DNA of 62,086 nucleotides from Trueperaceae bacterium (GTDB lineage: Bacteria; Deinococcota; Deinococci; Deinococcales; Trueperaceae). The notes under the pieces were generated by a model, which saw nothing but the letters and a program-made list of their open reading frames with translations, searched no databases and was not told where the DNA came from. Positions 42,288-51,131 of the stretch are shown here, piece after piece. How positions within the stretch are numbered: the first letter of the stretch is position 1; each line of letters starts with the position of its first letter. The position numbers and the translations under genes were made by a program. The stretch covers positions 1 to 62,086 of the forward strand of contig DASVDQ010000130.1 of NCBI GenBank assembly GCA_036381035.1, written 5' to 3'.

Positions 42288-42360
42288 GCCGCATGGGGCA
42301 ACCGGAGCGGCGCCTCGGGGGCCCGGCAACGAGGGTGACAGGGTGCTCAGGAAGCGGGTC

Positions 42361-42983
42361 CTAGCCGACCCCGACCTCGACCCAGCGGCCCTGCTCCGCG
42401 CTGGCGCGGATCGCCTCGATCACCGCCAGGTTCGCGACGGAGTCCTCTAGCGGCAGGGGCACCGGCCGGTCCTCGAGGATGGCGGCGGTGAGCGCCTCGG
42501 CCTGCAGCCGGTACTGGTCCTGGCGGTCGAAGACCGTCTCCGTGGTCGTCGTCCTCCCCGTCTGGTGACGCAGTAGCAGCCGATGTCCATCAGCCCGCCG
42601 CCGCCCAGCGCCGGCTGGTCGCGGATGTCCGCCGGGTCGAGGTTCGCGTAGGAGAAGAACGAGTGGACCGTGCGCAGGTCGCCGATCCCGCCGTCCGCGA
42701 CGAGCGACAGGGTCCGCTCCCACTGGGGATGGAAGCGGTACATGAACGCCTCCATCACCTTCAGGTGCGGCCGCGCGTTCGACGCCGCTACCAGGCGGCG
42801 GGCGTCCGCGACGGAGAGGCCCAGTGGCTTCTCGACCAGCACGTGCTTGCCGGCCTCGAGCACCGCGATCGCCCAGGGGACGTGGAGGTGGTTCGGGAGC
42901 GGTACGTAGACGACGTCGACGTCGGGGTCGGCGAGGAGCGCCTCGTAGCTGCCGTACGACGTGCGGTCCCGCGCGGGACCCAA
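42361..42983 (-). pseudogene. Decayed Gfo/Idh/MocA-type oxidoreductase
   Basis: Two frames carry pieces of one enzyme. The first (from 42983) reads SYGSYEALLADPDVDVVYVPLPN, HVLVEKPLG, FMYRFHPQWER and GGGLMDIGCYCV, the NAD-binding and catalytic EKP parts. The second (ending 42361) reads DQYRLQAEALTAAILEDRPVPLPLEDSVANL, the C-terminal end. The N-terminal GxGxxG strand (roughly 50-60 residues) is missing, and about 100 residues that normally lie between the two pieces are gone at about 42540-42570. The gene is therefore truncated, internally deleted and out of frame. Family members are sugar or inositol dehydrogenases. Confidence 0.85.
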
Positions 42984-43037
42984 GGTCGGACCGCGGCGTC
43001 ATACGACCGGCGGAGGCGGGCTCGGGCGCCGGTGCCA

Positions 43038-43043
43038 TAGGTT
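43038..43043 (+). promoter_or_regulatory. Leaderless-type -10 element (TAGGTT) of the cytochrome c gene
   Basis: TAGGTT (TANNNT) ends 7 nt before the ATG at 43051 and no Shine-Dalgarno is present, the arrangement of leaderless transcripts in Deinococcus. No -35 match is apparent. Confidence 0.45.
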
Positions 43044-43050
43044 CTCGACC

Positions 43051-43956
43051 ATGCCCGGAGACGAGACCCCCACCGAACGCGGGGCGGGCGCCGGCTCGCG
43101 GTCAGCCGGCGCGCCCGCGACCCTCCCGGGGCTGGGCGTCGCCCTGCCCCCGCGCCGCGCCCTGCTCGCCCTCGCCACGCTGGCGGCGGCAATCTGCGCC
43201 GCCGTGGTCACCCAGGTGTTCCTCGCCGGGCTCGGCCTGCTTGTGGACCCCGGCTACCTCGCCTGGCACTCGGCGTTCGTGCACGTCATCGAGGCGGCGG
43301 CGATCGCGCTCATCGTCCTCGGCGTCGCGGCGCGCCGCGGCGGCGCCCTCGTGGCCCTCAGCGCCGCGCCGCTCCTGCTGATCCTCGCGCAGTACGCGCT
43401 CATCCACGGCTCCGACGGCCCCGTGCGCGCGCTCCACGCCGTCAACGCGTTCGTGCTGTTCGCGGTGAGCTGGGTGCTCGCCAAGCGGTCGTCAGCGCTG
43501 CTGGCGGTCGACGAGGCGGCCTCTCCCGCGCAGGCGTCGCCAACCGGCCCGGACGCGCGGCTGGGCCTCGCGGTCGCGGGCCTGACGGCGGTCTTCATCG
43601 GCGTCGCCAGCGTGATGGCGAACCAGGGGACGGCCGGCCGGGCGGCCGACACTCCGCCGACCGTCGCCGGCGAGGCCGTGGCCGGGGACCGCTCCACCGG
43701 GGAACGCGACGCCGCCGACGCCGCCCTCGGCGCGCGCGTCTTCGCCGAGAACTGCGCGGGCTGCCACGGCTCGCGGGGCGAGGGGCGCATCGGTCCGCGC
43801 CTCGCCGGCAACCGCGCCCTGGCGGACCGCGGCTTCGTGCTGCGCCGCGTCAGCGAGGGCGAGGGCATCATGCCGGCGTTCCGGCGCTCGCTCTCGCAGG
43901 AGGAGATCGAGGCCGTCGTCGACCACGTGAGGTCCAGCTTCGGCAACGGCTTCTGA
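43051..43956 (+). CDS. Membrane-anchored cytochrome c with N-terminal four-helix membrane domain
   Basis: 301 residues. Four membrane segments (about 33-57, 67-90, 95-118, 125-142) of the small DUF6220-like kind are followed by a fifth (170-190) and a linker. The C-terminal class I cytochrome c domain carries CAGCH (haem-binding CxxCH, about residue 234) and a later Met in GIMPAFR as the sixth ligand. It should transfer electrons on the outer face of the membrane. Partner enzymes are not encoded nearby: the upstream gene is a broken oxidoreductase and the downstream region is unrelated. The ATG has a leaderless-type -10 element in front. Confidence 0.85.
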   Translation: MPGDETPTERGAGAGSRSAGAPATLPGLGVALPPRRALLALATLAAAICAAVVTQVFLAGLGLLVDPGYLAWHSAFVHVIEAAAIALIVLGVAARRGGALVALSAAPLLLILAQYALIHGSDGPVRALHAVNAFVLFAVSWVLAKRSSALLAVDEAASPAQASPTGPDARLGLAVAGLTAVFIGVASVMANQGTAGRAADTPPTVAGEAVAGDRSTGERDAADAALGARVFAENCAGCHGSRGEGRIGPRLAGNRALADRGFVLRRVSEGEGIMPAFRRSLSQEEIEAVVDHVRSSFGNGF

Positions 43957-44261
43957 GGGCGCCCGTGTACTCGCGTCCGCCCTCACGAACGGCCGCCAGG
44001 CCGAGGCTCCACTTCTCGAGGAGCTTGTTGTTCAGCTAAGAGCCAGCCTTGGGCGAGAGTCAGGGCGAGAGAGCAGTCCCGATTCCGTCCCAGTTGGTCT
44101 CGCCTACCAGAAGTCAAGCTGCTAGCGGGCTGCTGCGTTCTGGTCGGGTAGCTCGCAGCGCATTGCTGAGGGCGTTTCGACCCTTTGGTCATGGTTAGTC
44201 GCACAGAGTCCGCTGCTCCGCGGACGTCCCTGCGTGCATCACATTGGTCGAGCGTTACCCG
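43957..44261. other. 305-nt gap without a convincing gene
   Basis: This stretch separates the cytochrome c stop from the YbaY-like gene stop (convergent). Short open frames exist on both strands but none resembles a known protein or has a ribosome site. Base composition drops towards the right, where the lower-GC island begins. No terminal inverted repeat, integrase or attachment site was recognised. Confidence 0.6.
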
Positions 44262-44603
44262 CTAGATGGTTCCCAAAGAGAGCTCAACGGGCCCGAAGTC
44301 GCCTCGGCTCGGTACCTCGTCTAGCGTGACGGTGAGAAGGTCACCGGAACTGACTCGGCCCTCGCCCGCGATGTCCACGTGAGCGCGTAGCGTCAGAATC
44401 TGGGACGGGTCCACCTCAGGCACCTCCAGATCGAACCGTATGCGCCCGTTCGGCACCAGCGTTACGTTCTGTATCCGTTGCTCCGCGACCACTTCCGAGG
44501 CGACGTCCATGAGCGTGGTGTCCCTGACTTCGACGAGCACGAGCTTGGCCGTGGTGGTTGGAACATTGCCCGGCAGAAGCAGTTCACCGAAGACTCGCCT
44601 CAT
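44262..44603 (-). CDS. YbaY/YscW-like small beta-sandwich protein
   Basis: 113 residues from the ATG at 44601-44603, which overlaps the ATP-grasp stop (ATGA), so translation is coupled. The sequence GELLLPGNVPTTTAKLVLVEVRD, VASEVVAEQRIQNV and ILTLRAHVDIAGEGRVSSGD follows the pattern of the YbaY/YscW family (single beta-sandwich proteins, lipoproteins or secretion chaperones in other bacteria). No signal peptide or lipobox is visible, so this one should stay in the cytoplasm. As the last gene of the protease/ATP-grasp unit it may act as a chaperone or binding partner for the repeat-tailed protease; that is inference. Confidence 0.75.
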   Translation of the reverse strand: MRRVFGELLLPGNVPTTTAKLVLVEVRDTTLMDVASEVVAEQRIQNVTLVPNGRIRFDLEVPEVDPSQILTLRAHVDIAGEGRVSSGDLLTVTLDEVPSRGDFGPVELSLGTI

Positions 44604-45568
44604 GCCGAAGCGCCAATTGACGAACCGGATTCGTCCAGTTTGGCAAGGAGTTCGGCCACGGCGTCGCTGATAGGCAGGCCGGTTCGGTGCTCGACGAAGA
44701 GCCACTGCCCGGCTGGGTTGACTTCGAAGAAGTAGTACTCACCATCACTAGTGCGGCGCATATCGATCGCGCCATAGGTCAATCCCAGCCGGCGCTGAAG
44801 CAATAGGATGGCTTGCTCCAGGCTGTGTGGGAGTCTTATGGGCCGGACGTCGGCCTCACCGATCACCATCCGCATGTCTACAGGGTAGGACGCGCTCCTG
44901 GCATCGATCTCAGCGGCAAAGATCGACTCGCCGACGACAGTAATACGCAAATCGACCCCTGGTATGTATTCCTGGAAGATCACCGGGGCCAGGCGGACAC
45001 TCTCCAGTCGCTCCAGGTCCTCTTTCTCGACGAGCCGCGTCTCGCGCCACGCTTCATACGATGCGAGGAAGGCCTTGAATACCGTCCTTCTCCCTCCATT
45101 GGACGCGATGAACATCCGTGCCGCGTCCGGACGGTTGGTTACCAGCGTGCGAGGAATCTTGAACCCTAGTTCCAGGGCCCTGGTCCACTGCAACGGCTTG
45201 TGGTGCGCAGCCGCATCGGCAGACCGGTCATTTACCCAAGTACTGCGTAGGGAATCGAGCATGCCGTTCACAGCCTGAGACGTCTCGCTCTCCGCAAACG
45301 CCCTGTCGTGCGGTGAGGGCATCCTAGGCTCGACGACGAACGGACGCACTCGTCGCCACCAGCACACTTTGGCCTCGAGAAGCTCCCGTTGGACCGGCAG
45401 GTCCCCGACGAGGAACTCGGGACGTTCGTCGACCGACCACGTCAGCTGCATTCCCGACGCCGGCAAGGTCCCGAGATCAAGTATGGCAACGTCCCGCCCT
45501 CTAGCCTCCAGCCGGCGCACTACTTCGACCGTGTGGTCCTCTTCTGGATATGAGATGACCAGGATCAC
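44600..45568 (-). CDS. MvdD/TgmB-type ATP-grasp ligase (graspetide macrocyclase-like)
   Basis: 322 residues from a GTG start (45566-45568), 14 nt after the protease stop. The N-terminal domain has the family marks KVCWWRRVRPF and RSTWVNDRSADAAAHHKPLQWTRALELGFKIPRTL in consecutive stretches. The ATP-grasp core shows TVFKAF, VIFQEYIPGVDLRITVVG, YGAIDMRR and YYFFEVNPAGQW, the last with the Mg-binding Glu and Asn, and ends TGLPISDAVAELL. These are diagnostic of the MvdC/MvdD/TgmB group, which forms ester or amide bonds between Ser/Thr/Lys and Asp/Glu side chains of ribosomal peptides. No small precursor gene is adjacent; the repeat tail of the upstream protease is the candidate substrate. Confidence 0.9.
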   Translation of the reverse strand: MILVISYPEEDHTVEVVRRLEARGRDVAILDLGTLPASGMQLTWSVDERPEFLVGDLPVQRELLEAKVCWWRRVRPFVVEPRMPSPHDRAFAESETSQAVNGMLDSLRSTWVNDRSADAAAHHKPLQWTRALELGFKIPRTLVTNRPDAARMFIASNGGRRTVFKAFLASYEAWRETRLVEKEDLERLESVRLAPVIFQEYIPGVDLRITVVGESIFAAEIDARSASYPVDMRMVIGEADVRPIRLPHSLEQAILLLQRRLGLTYGAIDMRRTSDGEYYFFEVNPAGQWLFVEHRTGLPISDAVAELLAKLDESGSSIGASA

Positions 45569-45582
45569 TTGGGCACTTAACC

Positions 45583-47010
45583 CTAGCCTCGCCTTAGCAT
45601 CGCCAGCTGAGCAAGCGCGTTCTCGTAGGTCGAGGCCAGCTGCGATCTCTGCTGGTCTAGAAGGGCAAGTGCTTCGGCCATCTGCTGGACCTGCCCCTCC
45701 AGCGCTGACGCAGCGTAGGTAGGCATCGCGTTCATGGGGAGCCCGGAGCCGGCCATGGCAAGCGCCGCGGGCGCTCGACTGGGGGCTCCAACGACGAAGG
45801 GAGACAACCCCTGCTGTATTTGGCCGAGGATGATCTCCAGTCCTGGGATCGTAATCGGCAGGGGGTCAGAGCCCAGGCCCTTGACCGGCTCGATCGGATC
45901 CCTACCGGCCTCCTTCAAAGTCGGGTCGTAATAGACCTCCTTGAACGTGTCCTGAATCGGGTCCTTGGTTAGCTCCTTGATCGTCTCAGGTATCGGGTCT
46001 TTGGGGAGCTCTTTGATCGTCTCAGGTATCGGGTCTTTGGGGAGCTCCTTGATCGTCTCCGGAATCGGGTCCTTTCGGATCTCCTTAATGGTTTCCCCCA
46101 GTGGGTCCTTCGGGAGCCCCTTGACTGGTTCCTGGATGGGTTCTTTCACCGGCTCCTTCGGGAGAGCCTTCCAACTCGGACCAAGCGGATACATCATATG
46201 GACGCCTTGGATGTCGCCTTGCGACAGGCCAGACCTTTGGCCCATCGTCACCCCGACCGGAATCGGCTGCCGCGGAACGATAGTCGGTTGGCCGTTCATG
46301 GAGAAGGCGTCTGGGGGATAATGCATGATCGATCCGTAGTCGTACGGACCGAGGTCGTCCCCATCGGCTATGTGCTGCGCGAAGTTGTGCTGCATAGCCG
46401 GTTCGATGTTCTCCCACCGAATCTCTACGAAGACATCTCTGTCTTCGCGGCTGTGCTCATGCCACAAACCCACGGCATGGCCGATCTCATGAATCACGTT
46501 GCCAGTACCGCATCCGCTCTCCAAAGTGATGTCCTGTGGCCCTCCGCGCCGGCCGACTTTAGATGAGCAACCAGCACCCGGAACGAAGCGAACGAAATCG
46601 CTGTATTGGTTCGAATTTGCTGGCGTACGCTCGACGAAGTTGATACGCGTGTTCGCCACCCAGTGTGCGATCGCGTCAGTCACACGTTTGGGGTTTGGAA
46701 GTGCAGGATCGATCTCGTATGGAATCGTGGCATTGGGCCAACGGAACTGTTGGCCGGTAATCCCGATCGAACGCAATGCGGCCCCTGCGTCCGACTCCAC
46801 TTCCTCAACGGTGCCCAAGACGATGTCGCCCTCGAAGATCGCTAACCCGTCGACGTTCGCGTACTGCAGGGCTTTGCGGGCAAACGTCACGCCCTGGATC
46901 AAGGCGGTGCCGGCAACGGGGCCGGACCTGAACTCGCCACCGCCCATCGCTTCGCCCCGGTCTTGCGCCGTCGTCCGCTTGGTGCTTCGCTTTCCCGAAC
47001 CCTGGGCCAT
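45583..47010 (-). CDS. Astacin-like (M12A) metalloprotease with 12-residue repeat tail
   Basis: 475 residues from the ATG at 47008-47010 (AGGGGG at 6 nt). No signal peptide, unusual for astacins. The catalytic domain (about 90-276) has HEIGHAVGLWHEHSREDRD, the full zinc motif (H174, E175, H178, H184), and the Met-turn SIMHY at 227-231. From about 281 to 388 the chain becomes repetitive, with units close to KDPIPETIKELP (six at DNA level). A Gly/Ala/Pro-rich linker and a helical C-terminus (about 436-472) follow. The repeats offer Thr, Lys, Glu and Asp in regular register, as side-chain ligase substrates do. It is first in an operon with the ATP-grasp ligase. Confidence 0.9.
   Translation of the reverse strand: MAQGSGKRSTKRTTAQDRGEAMGGGEFRSGPVAGTALIQGVTFARKALQYANVDGLAIFEGDIVLGTVEEVESDAGAALRSIGITGQQFRWPNATIPYEIDPALPNPKRVTDAIAHWVANTRINFVERTPANSNQYSDFVRFVPGAGCSSKVGRRGGPQDITLESGCGTGNVIHEIGHAVGLWHEHSREDRDVFVEIRWENIEPAMQHNFAQHIADGDDLGPYDYGSIMHYPPDAFSMNGQPTIVPRQPIPVGVTMGQRSGLSQGDIQGVHMMYPLGPSWKALPKEPVKEPIQEPVKGLPKDPLGETIKEIRKDPIPETIKELPKDPIPETIKELPKDPIPETIKELTKDPIQDTFKEVYYDPTLKEAGRDPIEPVKGLGSDPLPITIPGLEIILGQIQQGLSPFVVGAPSRAPAALAMAGSGLPMNAMPTYAASALEGQVQQMAEALALLDQQRSQLASTYENALAQLAMLRRG
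45923..46138 (-). repeat. Six 36-bp coding repeats in the astacin-like gene
   Basis: Units at 45923-45958, 45959-45994, 45995-46030, 46031-46066, 46067-46102 and 46103-46138 each encode 12 residues. The middle three are nearly identical in DNA (plus-strand core TTGATCGTCTCAGGTATC), and the outer ones have diverged. Conservation is highest in the centre, as expected for arrays that grow and shrink by unequal exchange. Each central unit encodes KDPIPETIKELP or a one-residue variant. Confidence 0.9.
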
Positions 47011-47865
47011 CTCCAACCCCCTAACGGACTGGACTACTAGCACCACAACAGAGTTGCAAAGTGCTATGGCTAGTGTCGAAGCTATAGCTGCAGAAGCGCT
47101 ATCTGGCTACACGCGGGCCAATCCTTGAGGTCCTCCCCCCTGCCAGAGAGCAACGCAGGGCACCCGAAGGCTCATCAGGACGCAAAAAAGATTGTCTAAA
47201 GAACGGTTGGCAAGATCGCGATGGCTCTAGTGCAGTATGCGAATGCCTACTGGGACGTTAGCACATCTACTACGTGCAATCAATACCGATGCGCGCGATG
47301 GCCAGGGTCGCGCTGGGGCCCGAGGCACTCGGATGCCGACCCAATGTGCTGTCGGTAAGATAGCTAAGGTCAAGTGCCAGTCGCCTGAGCCAGCCTAGCT
47401 GTCAGTGCGATACAGCTCCACCTAAGACTTCCGCTGAACCGATCCGAAACCGCGAGTGCCCCGTGAACGATGAGATCGCTGAAGAGGTCCACCCATCACG
47501 GGGACAGCCTGTACGGAGGTGCTTGAAGAGGTTCTCGCAATCATTACTGGTGCTCTCGCGAACTGCCGGCCCATTGAGGTGATCGAGCGGCGTCTGTCAC
47601 GGTCGGCCCGGGCAATGTCGCCCAGATGGTCGGAAGCTGGTGAAGAGGTGCTGCGCTGGGGCGAACCGCCGGCCAGCCGTCGGGCGCGTGACTGACCTTT
47701 CGAGAAGGCTAGGAGTCCACAGCCCTGCCTGAGGACTGCCCGCCAGCGAAGGTGTGGTGAGGACTCAAGCTGGCCGTGCCTGGATACCTCCAGTCGTTGT
47801 GCCAACTAGCTGCCTTCGCCGAAGCGAGACCGTACCGACACGAGAGTCCACCCATATACTGCGCC
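47011..47865. other. 855-nt lower-GC gap, no convincing gene; possible decayed coding remnant
   Basis: Composition is clearly lower in GC than the flanks. Around 47460-47695 two overlapping plus-strand frames look like pieces of one coding stretch (NDEIAEEVHPSRGQPV, then EVLEEVLAIITGALANCRP and IEVIERRLSRSARAM) separated by a frame change near 47500; no family is recognised. Short minus-strand frames at 47422-47805 and 47709-47948 look like chance. The promoter of the protease operon should lie in the left part, but no clear -35/-10 pair stands out. Confidence 0.5.
47855..47860 (+). promoter_or_regulatory. Leaderless-type -10 element (TATACT) of the SARP-like pseudogene
   Basis: TATACT ends 5 nt before the GTG at 47866, which starts the recognisable SARP/BTAD sequence, with no ribosome site. 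This is the leaderless layout. Its survival suggests the gene decayed recently. Confidence 0.5.
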
Positions 47866-50159
47866 GTGGTAGACCGAGCGAGGCTCCTGGGCCCGCCGGC
47901 CGTCGTCGACGGCGTCGAGGCCACCTCGCTCCCACCCGGCAAGTGCACGGCAGTTCTCTGCTACCTCGCCCACCACAATGGGACTGGGTGGGGCGCGAGG
48001 ACCTCCTGCTGCCTCTGTGGCCCGACAAGGGCTAGAACCACGCTCGCAGCAGCCTCCGTCAGCTCATCGCCAGTCTGCGGCGCCTGTCACACGCGGCCGT
48101 CCTCGCCGCCGAGCCCACCCGACTGAGGTCGGACATCTCCACCGACGTCCGCGCATTCCAGGACGCCTTGTCGCGAGGTGACCACGCCGCGGCCGTCGCT
48201 CGCTACGTAGGTCCGCTGCTCTCCGGGTTCCGCGCCCCCGAGGCGCCGGAGTTCGAGAGCTGGCTCGAGCTGGAGCGCGAGAGCCTGCACGGACGCTGGC
48301 GTCGGGCCGCGCTCGAGCTCGCGGAGGAGCGGCTCGGCGAGGGCCGCCCCGCGAAGGCCGCCGACCTGCTCGGGCCGGTGCTGCGCGCGGACCAGTTCGA
48401 CGAGGAGGTCGTGCGCTCCCGGCTGCGCGCGCTGGCCGCCGCCCACGGTCCAGGCGAGGCCCTGGCCAGCTTCGAGCGCTTCCGCGCCCGACTGGCCGAG
48501 GAGATGGACGGGGAGCCCGAGGAACGCACCCTCGAGCTGTTGGAGGCCGTGCGCAACGGGGAGGTCTCGATGGCCCCGGCGACCGCGGCGGCGCGCCCGT
48601 CCCGAGGCCGGCAGCAGCCGCGTCCACCGGCCCATCCCACGCCCTTCGTGGGCCGCGCCACGGAGCTCGAGCTCCTGGCGGCGCGCCTGCGGACGGCGAC
48701 CTGCCGCGTCTTCACGCTGCTCGGACCGGGCGGGATGGGCAAGACGCGGCCGGCGCTCGAGCTGGTGTCCCGGCTGCAGGACGCGTTCCCCGGGGGCGTC
48801 GCATACGCGCCGCGGGCGGGGGTGGGACGGTCGACGATGTCACTCCCGCCCTCGCCGGTGCGCTGGGGATGCTCGTCGGTCCCCAGGGCGACCCGCTCGG
48901 ACAGGTGACGTCGCACCTCGAGGACCGGGAGCTGCTGCTGGTCCTCGACGACCTCGAGCACCTCGCGGGCGTGCCGGCGGTACTCGCCGCGCTCATATAC
49001 AGGGCGCCCCGCGTGACGTTGCTCGGCACGAGCCGCGAGAGGCTCGGCCTGCCGGCCGAGAACCTCCACGACGTCGAGGGCCTGTCAATCCCGCCTCAGG
49101 GGCGGCGACGTCGCCGACTACGACTCCGTGGCGCTGTTCGTCGATACCGCGACACGGGCCCACGATGCCTTCGCGCTCACCGCGGCGAACGCCTCCAGCG
49201 TCGCCCGCGTCTGCCGGCTGACGGGTGGTCTGCTCCCGGCGCTGGAGCTGGCGACGAGCTGGCTGCGGGTGCTGACCGTCTCGCAGGTCGCCGACGAGCT
49301 GGACCGCGGCATCGAGCTGCTGGAGACGACGGATACGCCCGGCAAGGCCAGGCATCGCAGCGTGAGGGCCACCTCCCGAGGGTCCTGGGAGTGTCTCTGC
49401 GGTGCCGAGAGCCGCGCTCTGCGCGCGCTCTCGGTGTTCCGAGGCGGCTTCACGCGCGAGACCGCAAACGAGGTCGCCGGCGCCGGACTGCCCCTGCTGC
49501 TCGTCCTGCGGAACACGTCGTACCTGGCTCTGGACGCGTCCGGCCTGTTCGCCCAGCACCCGCTGCTGGAGGGGCAGGACCATAGGGCGGTCCACGGCTA
49601 CCGCCTCGAGCTGCTCGAGAACCGGGCGCTGCTCCACTACCTGCGCGACGACGTGGCCGGCGCAACGGCGGCGCTCGCGAGCCTCTGCGAGCTCGACGAG
49701 GCGGGCGGCGCAGACCTGCGCGCCAGGCTGGCGCTGGACGGGTCCGACACGCGGGCTCCCCGCCGTCTGGCGCACGCCGCCCTGCAGAGTGCGCACGCGG
49801 GCATCGCGGTCAAGGACAGGCTCAACTTCGGGGGCGGGGCCAGGCTGCTCCTGGCGGAGGCGATGGCGGACGAGCCGACGACGGCGCGCGGTCACCTGGT
49901 CGAGACCCTGCGCATATCGCACCGGCACAGGTTCGTCCCGGTGGCGCTCGACGCCTTCGTGACCGCCTCCCTGCTCGAGCCTACCGACGAGCTGTGGCCC
50001 CTGCTGCGCCTAGTCGCCGAGAGCCCGGCCGCAACGGCGCCGACGCGCAAGCGGGCGGCGGTGCTGCTCGGCGAACACCGGGGCGCCACACGAGGTTCGG
50101 TGGACCTGGGCGCCGAGGGCGCGGTCCTGGCCCGAGCGGAGGCGCTGGCGACGCGATAA
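47866..50159 (+). pseudogene. Broken SARP/BTAD-type transcriptional activator with AAA ATPase domain
   Basis: Pieces of one large regulator appear in order but in changing frames. ARLLGPPAVVDGVEATSL (SARP winged-helix start, from 47866) is followed by WVGREDLLLPLWPDKG (to about 48031). RQLIASLRRLSHAAVLAAE continues into the BTAD helices and the ATPase P-loop LLGPGGMGKTR (to about 48800). ELLLVLDDLEHLAGVP (Walker B) and LLGTSRERLGLPAENLH come next (to about 49110), then FVDTATRAHDAFAL and a helical C-terminus to 50159. At least four frame changes are needed. Intact relatives are cytoplasmic activators of 900 or more residues. Their target here is unknown. Confidence 0.85.
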
Positions 50160-50189
50160 CGTGCTCGCTGAGTGCGTGGGGAGGTCGCC

Positions 50190-51131
50190 ATGGCTCGGCC
50201 GCTGCTCGAGGTCTCACACCTGAGCCGCAGCTTCGGGGAACTGAAGGCCGTCAAGGACGTCTCGTTCACGATCCACGAGGGCGAGACGTACGGGCTGCTC
50301 GGTCCCAACGGCGCTGGCAAGACGACGACGATCTCGATGGTGTCCGGCGTGCTGCGCCGCGACGCCGGCGAGGTCAGGCTGGACGGGGTGCCCGTGCGGG
50401 CGACGGACACCGCCGGGCGCGCCGCCATAGGCCTGGTGCCGCAGGACCTGGCGATCTACCCCGACCTCACGGGCCGCGAGAACCTCGCCTTCTTCGGGCG
50501 CCTCTACGGCCTGGCGGGCGCCGAGCTGGCCCGGCGCGTGGACGAGGTCCTCGACCTCGTCGGCCTCGCCGACCGCGGACGGTCGCTGGCGCGCACCTAC
50601 TCGGGCGGCATGAAGCGGCGCCTCAACATCGCCGTGGGGCTGCTGCACCGGCCCAAGCTGCTGATCCTCGACGAGCCGACCGTGGGCGTCGACCCGCAGT
50701 CGCGCAACGCGATCCTGGAGAGCGTCGAGCTGCTCGCGGGCGAGGGCGTGGCCGTGCTCTACACGACGCACTACATGGAGGAGGCCGAGAGGCTCTGTGA
50801 CCGCGTGGGCATCATCGACGAGGGCGAGCTGAAGGCCGAGGGCACCCGGCGCGAGCTCGTCGACCTCGTCGGCGGCGAGGACGTCGTGCGGCTCGAGGCC
50901 GCGGGCGAGCTCGACGCGGCCGCGGCGGCGCTGCAGGAGCTCGACGGGGTGAAGAGGGTCGACGTCAAGGGCGGCGCCCTGCAGGTGATGGCGGCGGGCG
51001 CCGGGCGCCTGCTGCCAGGCATCGTGCGCACCGTCGCCGACGCCGGGGCCAGCGTCGCGCGCGTCGAGGTCAGCGAGCCGGACCTCGAGTCGGTGTTCCT
51101 GCACCTCACCGGCAAGGCCCTGAGGGACTGA
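50190..51131 (+). CDS. ABC exporter ATPase subunit
   Basis: 313 residues from the ATG at 50190 (GGGAGG upstream). Walker [14 protein letters not shown]-loop [17 protein letters not shown], signature YSGGMKRRL, Walker [14 protein letters not shown] and the switch His in [10 protein letters not shown] are all intact. The C-terminal 80 residues are of the DrrA/NatA-like kind. It powers the two ABC-2 permeases that follow with 1-nt stop/start overlaps. Such three-gene sets export drugs, lipids or other hydrophobic compounds; the substrate is not defined. Confidence 0.93.
   Translation: MARPLLEVSHLSRSFGELKAVKDVSFTIHEGETYGLLGPNGAGKTTTISMVSGVLRRDAGEVRLDGVPVRATDTAGRAAIGLVPQDLAIYPDLTGRENLAFFGRLYGLAGAELARRVDEVLDLVGLADRGRSLARTYSGGMKRRLNIAVGLLHRPKLLILDEPTVGVDPQSRNAILESVELLAGEGVAVLYTTHYMEEAERLCDRVGIIDEGELKAEGTRRELVDLVGGEDVVRLEAAGELDAAAAALQELDGVKRVDVKGGALQVMAAGAGRLLPGIVRTVADAGASVARVEVSEPDLESVFLHLTGKALRD

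Noticed and set aside
43983..44204. 73-residue minus-strand frame as a small gene or transposase remnant
   Set aside because: No ribosome site, no recognisable motif, and no inverted repeats; treated as non-coding gap.
45923..46138. 36-bp repeats considered as a CRISPR array
   Set aside because: The units abut without spacers and are in frame inside a protein gene, so they are coding repeats.
46605..46620. GGTTCGAA-like sequence suggesting a tRNA T-loop
   Set aside because: It lies inside the astacin coding frame, and no acceptor or anticodon stems can be built around it.
47422..47948. Minus-strand frames of 127 and 79 residues
   Set aside because: They overlap each other and the start of the SARP-like gene, have odd composition and lack start signals.
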